Of a stretch of 7,528 bases of DNA, positions 1 to 7,116 are shown piece after piece. The notes under the pieces were generated by a model that saw nothing but the letters and a program-made list of their open reading frames with translations, was not told where the DNA came from and did not search any database. Every line of letters begins with the position of its first letter. Position 1 is the stretch's first letter. This stretch comes from Sphingomonadales bacterium (GTDB lineage Bacteria > Pseudomonadota > Alphaproteobacteria > Sphingomonadales > Sphingomonadaceae), in contig JAFKLV010000072.1 in assembly GCA_017304125.1 (NCBI GenBank), forward strand, positions 1-7,528, given 5' to 3'. The position numbers and the translations under genes were made by a program.

Positions 1-138
1 CAGCAATGCGACGCAGGCGGTGACGAACAGGATCGGGTTCTTCACCAAAGCGCGGGGGTCGAGCTTGCGAAAGGCATCGCCGATCGCGGGCACGACGAGC
101 GTGGGGGAGAACATCGAAGTCGGGGTTGCGTGGGCCAT
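1..138 (-). CDS. kdpB: KdpB, K+-transporting P-type ATPase catalytic subunit (N-terminal fragment)
   Basis: Only the first 46 codons are present; the gene runs off the left edge. KdpB is the P-type ATPase subunit that hydrolyses ATP to drive K+ import through KdpA. The visible N-terminus begins MAHATPTSMFSPTLVVPAIG and continues with DAFRKLDPRALVKNPILF. It matches the family start, which has a short cytoplasmic leader with a phenylalanine-x-PTLV motif, a KLxPR segment, a KNP motif and the beginning of the first membrane helix. The phosphorylation site (DKTGT) and nucleotide domain lie outside the window. The ATG at 138-136 is 13 nt after the kdpA stop, and an AAGG begins within that stop codon, giving a plausible ribosome site. 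Position after kdpA fits the standard kdpFABC order. Identification rests on this short segment plus context. Confidence 0.93.
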   Translation of the reverse strand, partial: MAHATPTSMFSPTLVVPAIGDAFRKLDPRALVKNPILFVTACVALL

Positions 139-151
139 GGTGCGTGAGCCT

Positions 152-1855
<1,704 letters not shown>

Positions 1856-1856
1856 G

Positions 1857-1946
1857 TCAGAACCGCTCCGGCCGCACGAGCACGGCCACCAGATAGAGGA
1901 GCAAGGCGATGGCCGTCAGGCCGGCGAGCCACAGATGAACGGTCAT
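1857..1946 (-). CDS. kdpF: KdpF, small stabilising subunit of the Kdp ATPase
   Basis: A 29-residue single-helix membrane peptide starting MTVHLWLAGL and ending with YLVAVLVRPERF. It has exactly the length of E. coli KdpF and the same layout: a short polar start, one hydrophobic helix (about residues 4-24), a YLV motif in the second half, and a charged tail ending in phenylalanine (E. coli ends in NAEAF). In E. coli KdpF stabilises the KdpABC complex in the membrane and is not catalytic. It lies 5 nt after the upstream micro-ORF and 1 nt before kdpA. No independent Shine-Dalgarno sequence is apparent before its ATG, so translation probably depends on ribosomes finishing the micro-ORF. Automated annotation easily misses it because of its size. 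Confidence 0.9.
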   Translation of the reverse strand: MTVHLWLAGLTAIALLLYLVAVLVRPERF

Positions 1947-1958
1947 GGCGGTTACGCC
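1947..1958 (-). promoter_or_regulatory. Small hairpin spanning the micro-ORF stop and the kdpF ribosome-binding position
   Basis: In the mRNA sense this reads GGCG-TAAC-CGCC directly followed by the kdpF ATG. It is a perfect 4-bp stem whose tetraloop contains the TAA stop of the upstream micro-ORF. It occupies the place where a Shine-Dalgarno sequence would be expected. I infer that a ribosome terminating on the micro-ORF would open it and allow kdpF initiation. The stem is short and could be chance in GC-rich DNA. Confidence 0.3.
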
Positions 1959-2035
1959 GCATCGCACAGGCGCACGAACGCCAGTGTCAGGACGAACAGC
2001 ACCGCCAGCAAACCCAGCCACAGAAGATCGGACAT
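1952..2035 (-). CDS. Single-helix micro-protein encoded just upstream of kdpF
   Basis: A 27-codon reading frame starting MSDLLWLGLLAV and ending LAFVRLCDAA. It has one hydrophobic helix (about residues 4-21) followed by a short polar tail with VRLCD. A GAGG lies 8 nt upstream of the ATG, the best ribosome-binding site of the minus-strand kdp cluster, so this is probably the first gene of the operon. The stop TAA is 5 nt before kdpF. From general knowledge, many high-GC proteobacterial kdp operons carry an uncharacterised peptide of about 27 residues at this position, with an aspartate near the start and an arginine-x-cysteine-acidic tail; E. coli does not. It is distinct from KdpF, which is separately present. 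A role as an extra subunit or assembly factor of the Kdp complex, or as a leader peptide controlling kdpF translation, is inference. Confidence 0.72.
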   Translation of the reverse strand: MSDLLWLGLLAVLFVLTLAFVRLCDAA

Positions 2036-2091
2036 CGTTATGCCTCGCCGGCCGCGGAATGCGGCTTCGGCGTGTCAGCTAGGGTGAGCGG

Positions 2092-2143
2092 GCATAAGGT
2101 TTCGCGGTGGAATGCGCCGGCTTCGCATAAGGATTGCATAAAG
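2092..2143. repeat. Three phased GCATAARG repeats, candidate KdpE-type operator
   Basis: GCATAAGG occurs at 2092-2099 and 2125-2132, and GCATAAAG at 2136-2143. Starts are 33 and 11 bp apart, so all three lie on the same face of the helix. The bases just after each copy are also T-rich, giving an extended consensus GCATAARGWT. The adjacent pair with 11-bp spacing is the typical layout for winged-helix OmpR/PhoB-family dimers, the family of KdpE. On the operon strand the pair reads TTTATGC-N4-CTTATGC, which resembles the T/A-rich tandem layout of the E. coli KdpE site. The copies sit 57-108 bp upstream of the micro-ORF start and 56-107 bp upstream of kdpD, so they could serve both directions. 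Confidence 0.5.
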
Positions 2144-2186
2144 TTACTAGCGCGGCCGGGGGAACATCGGGTTATTGGCCGGTATC

Positions 2187-2192
2187 AGGAGG
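2187..2192 (+). promoter_or_regulatory. Ribosome-binding site that decides the kdpD start
   Basis: A perfect AGGAGG. It abuts ATG 2193 with no spacer, which is too close for initiation there. TTG 2199 in the same frame lies 6 nt downstream, a normal spacing. This favours TTG 2199 as the true kdpD start over ATG 2193 or the farther-upstream TTG 2175. Confidence 0.75.
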
Positions 2193-2198
2193 ATGCGT

Positions 2199-4814
2199 TT
2201 GACCGATCGTCGCCCATCGCCCGAGGCCTTGCTGCGCGCCGCGGCGCGCGAGCGGCGCGGGCGGCTGAAGATTTTCCTCGGCGCGGCGCCGGGCGTCGGC
2301 AAGACGTTCGAGATGCTGCGCGAGGGCGCGGAGCGGCTCGCCGCCGGGGTCGATGTCGTCATCGCGGTGGTCGAGACGCACGGGCGGCAGGATACCGAGC
2401 GGCTGGCCGCGCCGCTGCCGACGATCCCGCGTCGCCGGGTCGATCACCGCGGGCATGCGCTGGAGGAAATGGACCTCGACGCGGTGCTGGCGCGCGCGCC
2501 GCAACTCGCGCTGGTCGACGAACTGGCGCACACCAATGCCGAGGGCTGCCGCCACGCGAAGCGCTGGCAGGATGTCGAGGAACTGCTCGAAGCGGGGATC
2601 GACGTCCACAGCACGCTCAACATCCAGCATGTCGAAAGCCTCAACGACGTGGTGGCGAGCTTCACCCGCGTCCGCGTGCGCGAGACGGTGCCCGATCATG
2701 TGCTGGAAGGTGCCGAGATCGAGGTGGTCGATCTGCCGCCCGACGAACTGATCGAGCGGCTGCAGCAGGGCAAGGTCTATGTCCCCGCCGAAGCGACCCG
2801 CGCGCTGGGGCATTTCTTCTCCAAGGAAAACCTCTCCGCGCTGCGCGAGATGGCGCTGCGCCGCGCCGCGCAGAATGTCGATCGCGGCCTGGTCGACTTC
2901 CTCGATGCGCATGCCGTCGCCGGCACCTATGCCGGGGGCGAGCGGGTGCTGGTCGCGGTGAACGAACTGCCCGGCAGCGATGCGCTGGTCCGCGCCGGCA
3001 AGAGATTGTCGGATGCGTTGCGCGCGCCGTGGCAGGCGGTGTTCATCGAAACCCCGCGCGCCGCCGCTTTGGGCCCGGAAGAACGGCGCCGCGTGGCGGA
3101 TTCGCTCCAGCTCGCCGCGAGCCTCGGCGCGACGATCGCCAGTGTCCCGGCGGAAACGGTGATCGAGGGGCTGACGACGCATATCGCCGGGATGCGCGCG
3201 ACCCAGCTCGTGCTCGGTCGCTCGCGACGCAGCTGGTGGTTCGAGCTGCGCCACGGCTCGGTGGTCGAGCGGTTGCTGCGCGTCAGCGAGGGGCTGGCGG
3301 TGCACGTCATCCCGTCCGAAGCCGCAACGCCGTCGCGCGGCCCGGCGCGGGTGCGGCGGCGCGTCGAGTGGCGCGGGATCTGGGCCGGGATGGCCGCGGT
3401 GGCGGTCACCACCGGGCTGGCCGAGCTGGTCGAGCCGGTGATCGGCGGCGGCGGGATCGATCTGATCTACCTGCTGCCCGTCATCCTGATCTCGGTGATG
3501 TTCGGGCGCTGGCCGGGGATCGCCACCGGGGTGATCGCCGGGCTCGCCTATAATTTCTTCTTCCTGCCGCCGATCTACGCTTTCACGATCGCCGATCCGC
3601 AGAGCGTGCTGACGGTGATCGTACTGCTCGGCATTGCGGTGTTCGTCGCGAGCCTTGCCGATCGGCTGCGCACGCGCGCCTCGGTCGGCGCGCGCAGCGC
3701 GATCGAAAATGCCGCGGTGGCGGCGTTCGGTCAGGCGCTGGCGCGCGCCTCGGACTGGCAATCCACCGGCGATACGGTGTGTACCGAGCTGGCGCGCGCG
3801 CTCGACGTGTCGGTGCTGCTGCTCGTGCAGCGCGACGGGCAGCTCGATATCGTCTCGGCCTATCCGGCCGATATGGCGCAGCTGAGCCCGGTCGATCGCG
3901 CCGCGGCGGAATGGGCGTGGAGCCACGGCGAGGTGACCGGTTGCGACACCGGCACGCTCAACGCGGCGGACTGGCAATTCCATCCGCTGCGCACCACGCT
4001 CGGCACGCTGGCGGTGGTGGCGCTGACGCGGGGCGACGGCGGCGCGCCGGTGCCGGCGACACGCGCGACCCTGCTCTCGACCTTGCTCGGGCAGGCGGCG
4101 CTGGCGCACGAGCGGCTGCGGCTGGAGGATCAGCTGCGCGAGGTGAAGGTGATCGAGGAGCGCGACCGGTTGCGCTCGGCCTTGCTCTCGTCGATCGGGC
4201 ATGATCTGCGCACGCCGCTCACCGCGGTCGGCGGGGCGCTCGATGCGATTGCGGTCAACCACCCCGACGAGCCCGCATTGGGGATCGCGCGCGGCGAGCT
4301 GGCGCGGCTCCGGCGCTTCCTCGCCAATCTGATCGAGATGGTGCGGATCGACAGCGGCACGCTCGCCGTCGCGATCGAGCCGGTCGACCTGACCGATGCG
4401 GTGGCCGGCGCGGTGCATGACGTGCGCGACCTGCTTCCCGATGCGCGGCTCGATTTCCGCGTGCCGCCCGATCTTCCGCTGGTGCCGGCCGATCCGCGGC
4501 TGCTCCACCATATCCTGCTCAACCTGCTCACCAATGCCGCGACCCACGGCGCGGGCAAGGTGACGATCACCGGCGAGCGTTTGCCGCGCGGGGTCAGATT
4601 GTCGATCGCCGATCAGGGGCCGGGGCTGCCGCCGGGCGGCGCGGCGGCGCTGTTCGAGGCATTCGCGCGCGGCACCGGCTCGGACAGTCGCGGCGGGCGC
4701 GGGCTGGGGCTGGCGATCGCGCGCAGCTTCTCCGAGGTCATGAATGTCGAGATCGGCGCCAGCGATGGCGACGAGGGCGGGGCGGTGTTCGCGCTCGATT
4801 TCGCGATCGATTGA
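2199..4814 (+). CDS. kdpD: KdpD, sensor histidine kinase for K+ limitation/turgor
   Basis: A membrane sensor kinase that autophosphorylates on histidine and passes phosphate to KdpE to induce kdpFABC. Starting at TTG 2199 it has 871 residues, near the family norm of about 890. Domains in order: KdpD N-terminal domain with Walker A GAAPGVGKT (28-36) and DELAHTN (107-113); a UspA-like domain (about 249-372); four clustered membrane helices (about 394-412, 419-435, 438-457, 470-487); a GAF-like region (about 500-640); and the kinase core. The core has the H-box SSIGHDLRTPL with phospho-acceptor H668, the N-box NLLTNAATHG with N779, ADQGPG with D805, and the glycine-rich GGRGLGLAIAR (832-842). 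The N-box has threonine where glutamate is common, which is probably tolerated. It is divergent from the operon and is not followed by kdpE. The start choice rests on Shine-Dalgarno spacing, and the resulting N-terminus (TDRRPSPEALLRAA...) aligns well with E. coli KdpD. The alternative start is ATG 2193. Confidence 0.96.
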   Translation: MTDRRPSPEALLRAAARERRGRLKIFLGAAPGVGKTFEMLREGAERLAAGVDVVIAVVETHGRQDTERLAAPLPTIPRRRVDHRGHALEEMDLDAVLARAPQLALVDELAHTNAEGCRHAKRWQDVEELLEAGIDVHSTLNIQHVESLNDVVASFTRVRVRETVPDHVLEGAEIEVVDLPPDELIERLQQGKVYVPAEATRALGHFFSKENLSALREMALRRAAQNVDRGLVDFLDAHAVAGTYAGGERVLVAVNELPGSDALVRAGKRLSDALRAPWQAVFIETPRAAALGPEERRRVADSLQLAASLGATIASVPAETVIEGLTTHIAGMRATQLVLGRSRRSWWFELRHGSVVERLLRVSEGLAVHVIPSEAATPSRGPARVRRRVEWRGIWAGMAAVAVTTGLAELVEPVIGGGGIDLIYLLPVILISVMFGRWPGIATGVIAGLAYNFFFLPPIYAFTIADPQSVLTVIVLLGIAVFVASLADRLRTRASVGARSAIENAAVAAFGQALARASDWQSTGDTVCTELARALDVSVLLLVQRDGQLDIVSAYPADMAQLSPVDRAAAEWAWSHGEVTGCDTGTLNAADWQFHPLRTTLGTLAVVALTRGDGGAPVPATRATLLSTLLGQAALAHERLRLEDQLREVKVIEERDRLRSALLSSIGHDLRTPLTAVGGALDAIAVNHPDEPALGIARGELARLRRFLANLIEMVRIDSGTLAVAIEPVDLTDAVAGAVHDVRDLLPDARLDFRVPPDLPLVPADPRLLHHILLNLLTNAATHGAGKVTITGERLPRGVRLSIADQGPGLPPGGAAALFEAFARGTGSDSRGGRGLGLAIARSFSEVMNVEIGASDGDEGGAVFALDFAID

Positions 4815-4890
4815 TCGCGCGGGTAATTAGCGCTGGACGGCGACTGTAGAACAAAGTTCTTTGGGGTCAGAGCATTAACGGGAGGATGCC
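4815..4890 (+). promoter_or_regulatory. Leader of the exported-protein operon, with an AT-rich dyad
   Basis: This 76-nt gap follows kdpD. It contains AGAAC-AAA-GTTCT at 4848-4860 and, overlapping it, CAAAG-TT-CTTTG at 4852-4863. Both are perfect 5-bp dyads in an otherwise GC-rich background. The GGAGG at 4881-4885, 5 nt before ATG 4891, is the ribosome site for the next gene. The dyad could be an operator or part of a promoter. As a terminator for kdpD it would be weak: the stem is AT-rich and only a three-T run follows. No clear -35/-10 pair was found. Confidence 0.35.
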
Positions 4891-6414
4891 ATGACCGATT
4901 TACCGACTTCGATCGATCGCCGCGCCGTGTTGCAGGGGGCCGCGGCGGGCGCCGCGCTGATCGCGCCGGGCGGCGCCTTTGCCGCCTCGGGCGATATGGA
5001 GGCGCTGCGCAAGGCGATCGCCACCAATCACGACGCCTCGGTGAAGCGGCTGCAGGAGTGGATCGCCAACCCCTCGATCGCCGCCGAGAACCGCAATATG
5101 CAGGGCGGCGCCGACTATATGAAGAAGCTCGCGCTCGACGCCGGCTTTCAAAAGGCGGAAGTGGTGCCGACCGACGGCGCGCCGGGCGTATTCGCGACGA
5201 TGGACAATGGCGCCAAGCGCTGGCTCGCGATCTATTTCATGTATGACGTCAAGCAGTTCGACCCGGCCGAATGGTCGTCGCCGCCGCTCGAGGCGCGGCT
5301 GGTCGACAAGCCGGGCTATGGCAAGGTCGTCGTCGGGCGTGGCGCGGTGAACCAGAAGGGGCCGGAGGCGGCGTTTCTCGCCGCGCTTCACGCCTTCAAG
5401 ACATCGGGGCGCAAGCCGCCGGTCAATCTCGTGCTGGTCGTCGAGGGCGAGGAGGAAATCGGCAGCCCGCATTTCTCGCAGCTCGTCCAGCGCCCCGATG
5501 TGCTCGCTGCGCTGAAGAAATGCGTCGGCGTGATCATTCCCGCCGGGTGGCAAGATCAGGACGGCGGCGTCGCGATCAATCTGGGCGCCAAGGGCGTGGT
5601 CGAGCTGGAGCTGGTGGCGAGCGGCGCGAAATGGGGGCGCGGCCCGGTGCGCGATCTCCATTCGAGCCAGAAGGCGCATGTCGACAGCCCGGCGTGGCAT
5701 CTGGTGGCGGCGCTCAACACGCTCGTCACCCCCGACGGCAACATGCCCGCGATCGAGGGGTTCATGGACAAGGTGCGCCCGCTGAGCGCGCGCGAAAAGG
5801 CGCTGATCGCCGATACCGCCGCACGGACCAGCGAGAGCGAGGCGATGAAGGCCGCGGGCGTCACGCGCTGGGCGTATGACGAGCCGTGGCAAAAGTCGCT
5901 GGAGCGGCTCGCCGCGGTGCCGACGATCAATATCGAGGGGCTGGTCGCGGGTTATACGGGCCCCGGCGGCAAGACGATCCTGCCGAGCCGCGCGGTGGCC
6001 AAGATCGACATGCGGCTGGTGCCCAACATGACCCGCGACGATAGTGTCGCCAAGCTCAAGGCGCATCTCGCGAAGCATGGCTTCGGCGATATCGAGGTCA
6101 ATGTCACCGGCGGGTACAACCCGACCGAGACGGCGGAGGATGCGCTGATCATCCGCGCGCAAAAGGCGGTGTACGAACGCGCGGGGGCCAAGGTGACGGT
6201 CTATCCGCGGCTCGCCGGATCATGGCCGGGCTGCACCTTCACCGATGCCCCGGTCAGCCTGCCCGCCGGACAATTCGGTCTCGGCCACGGTAACGGCGCC
6301 CACGCCCCCGACGAATATTATGTGATCGAGAGCAGCAATCCCAAGGTGCAGGGGATCGACGGCGCGGCGTTGGGCTTTGCCGATTTCCTGTACGAAGTCG
6401 CGGCGATCCGTTAG
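4891..6414 (+). CDS. Tat-exported M20-family peptidase homologue with a substituted di-zinc site
   Basis: A 507-residue protein of the M20 metallopeptidase family, closest in layout to the carnosinase/CNDP-type dipeptidases. The N-terminus has a twin-arginine leader (IDRRAVLQG, then an alanine-rich stretch ending AFAA near 32), so it is probably exported folded. M20 hallmarks kept: YDVKQFDPAEWSSPP (118-132), GRGAVNQKGPEAA (149-161), EGEEEIGSP (185-193, with general base E188 and ligand E189), the dimerisation-domain histidine DLHSS (H257), MRLVPNM (R375) and the C-terminal ligand GAH (H471). Aligned by eye to human CNDP2, three of five metal ligands are changed: GHxD histidine to M117, the bridging aspartate to N154, and the SD aspartate to A218. 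Catalysis by the standard two-zinc mechanism therefore looks doubtful. The frame is intact, so it is not a decayed pseudogene. Substrate is unknown. GGAGG lies 5 nt before the start. It is first of three genes for exported proteins. Confidence 0.88.
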   Translation: MTDLPTSIDRRAVLQGAAAGAALIAPGGAFAASGDMEALRKAIATNHDASVKRLQEWIANPSIAAENRNMQGGADYMKKLALDAGFQKAEVVPTDGAPGVFATMDNGAKRWLAIYFMYDVKQFDPAEWSSPPLEARLVDKPGYGKVVVGRGAVNQKGPEAAFLAALHAFKTSGRKPPVNLVLVVEGEEEIGSPHFSQLVQRPDVLAALKKCVGVIIPAGWQDQDGGVAINLGAKGVVELELVASGAKWGRGPVRDLHSSQKAHVDSPAWHLVAALNTLVTPDGNMPAIEGFMDKVRPLSAREKALIADTAARTSESEAMKAAGVTRWAYDEPWQKSLERLAAVPTINIEGLVAGYTGPGGKTILPSRAVAKIDMRLVPNMTRDDSVAKLKAHLAKHGFGDIEVNVTGGYNPTETAEDALIIRAQKAVYERAGAKVTVYPRLAGSWPGCTFTDAPVSLPAGQFGLGHGNGAHAPDEYYVIESSNPKVQGIDGAALGFADFLYEVAAIR

Positions 6415-6453
6415 CCGGTTCGGCCGCTTCACGATGTCGAGAGAAGGAAGAAG

Positions 6454-7098
6454 ATGAACAAGCGCGCGTTCGGATTTCTGGTGGCTATGGCAGGCGTCGT
6501 CGCGCTGAGCGGCGCGTCGGCGGCGCCCGGGCCGAGCGACGCCGCGACCGAGGAGGCGCGCGCCCGGCTACGCGAGGCGTTGCAGAACGACCCCGACCTG
6601 CCGAGCGTCGCGCCCGCCGGCTATGACCTGACGATCGTCGTCTTCTCCGATTATCAATGCCCTTATTGCCGCAAGCTGCATCCGGCGCTGAACGGGCTGT
6701 TGCGCGACGACAAGAAGGTCCGCATCGTCTATCGCGACTGGCCGGTGTTCGGCCCGGCGTCCGAAGAGGCGGCGCGCGCGGCGATGGCCTCGCGCTATCA
6801 GGGCAAATATGCCGCGTTCAACGATGCGCTGATGAAGACCAGCGGCCGCATCAACGCCGAGAGCATCCGCGTGGCGGCGCAGGCCGCCGGGGTCGACTGG
6901 CAGCGGTTGCAGGCCGATCTCGTGACCCACAAGGCCAAGATCGACGGCGCGCTCGCGCGCACCGATCAGTTCGCGCGGATCATCGGACTGTCCGGCACGC
7001 CCGGCCTGGTCATCGGCCCGTATCTGTTCCCCGGCGCGCTGAGCGAGGAAAACCTGCGCACGGTGGTGCAGGAAGCGCGCCGGCGTTCGGCTTCATAG
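6454..7098 (+). CDS. DsbA-family periplasmic thiol-disulfide protein
   Basis: A 214-residue thioredoxin-fold protein of the DsbA type. A Sec signal peptide covers about residues 1-24 (KR, hydrophobic core, cleavage near ASAA). After a helical, charged linker, the fold begins at YDLTIVVFSDYQCPYCRKLHP with the redox pair C69-P-Y-C72. The cis-proline loop is GLSGTPGLVIG (T182-P183), followed by the C-terminal helix. The central helical insertion typical of DsbA lies between about residues 100 and 170. The protein probably oxidises, isomerises or reduces disulfides in the periplasm; which of these cannot be read from sequence. An AGGAAG sits about 3 nt upstream of the ATG. It follows the M20 homologue by 39 nt and precedes the amidohydrolase by 18 nt, so co-transcription is likely. 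The M20 homologue has two cysteines (C211, C448) that could be clients, which is speculation. No dsbB-like partner is in view. Confidence 0.9.
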   Translation: MNKRAFGFLVAMAGVVALSGASAAPGPSDAATEEARARLREALQNDPDLPSVAPAGYDLTIVVFSDYQCPYCRKLHPALNGLLRDDKKVRIVYRDWPVFGPASEEAARAAMASRYQGKYAAFNDALMKTSGRINAESIRVAAQAAGVDWQRLQADLVTHKAKIDGALARTDQFARIIGLSGTPGLVIGPYLFPGALSEENLRTVVQEARRRSAS

Positions 7099-7116
7099 CG
7101 GCCAAAGGAGAGCGAC

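Larger units (their letters stand above)
2036..2198. promoter_or_regulatory. Divergent control region between the kdp operon and kdpD
   Basis: This 163-nt non-coding stretch separates the minus-strand kdp operon from plus-strand kdpD. It must hold the start signals for the operon and probably those for kdpD. It contains three phased GCATAARG repeats, an imperfect GGAATGCG...GCTTCG direct repeat (2056-2069 and 2109-2125), and the kdpD Shine-Dalgarno sequence at its right end. I could not identify convincing -35/-10 pairs on either strand. Weak -35 elements are expected for a promoter that needs an activator. Regulation by phosphorylated KdpE under K+ limitation is the known behaviour of kdp operons and is inferred here. 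Confidence 0.7.

Noticed and set aside
2051..2065. GCCGC-GGAAT-GCGGC inverted repeat in the kdp leader as an RNA switch
   Set aside because: A single 5-bp GC stem is common in such DNA. No conserved riboswitch core (for example the c-di-AMP ydaO type) can be recognised in the 163-nt region.
2172..4547. A 791-codon open frame antisense to kdpD, and a 493-codon plus-strand frame at 2072-3553
   Set aside because: kdpD explains this region fully with all family motifs. The alternative translations are low-complexity Arg/Ala/Asp/His sequences.
4900..6162. A 420-codon open frame antisense to the M20 homologue
   Set aside because: It has shadow composition (Arg, His, Asp-rich), no motif and no ribosome site. 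The sense frame is clearly the gene.
6414..6424. GCCG-GTT-CGGC hairpin at the end of the M20 gene as a terminator
   Set aside because: It has only a 4-bp stem and no following T-run, and the next gene begins 30 nt later with its own ribosome site. This is probably chance.
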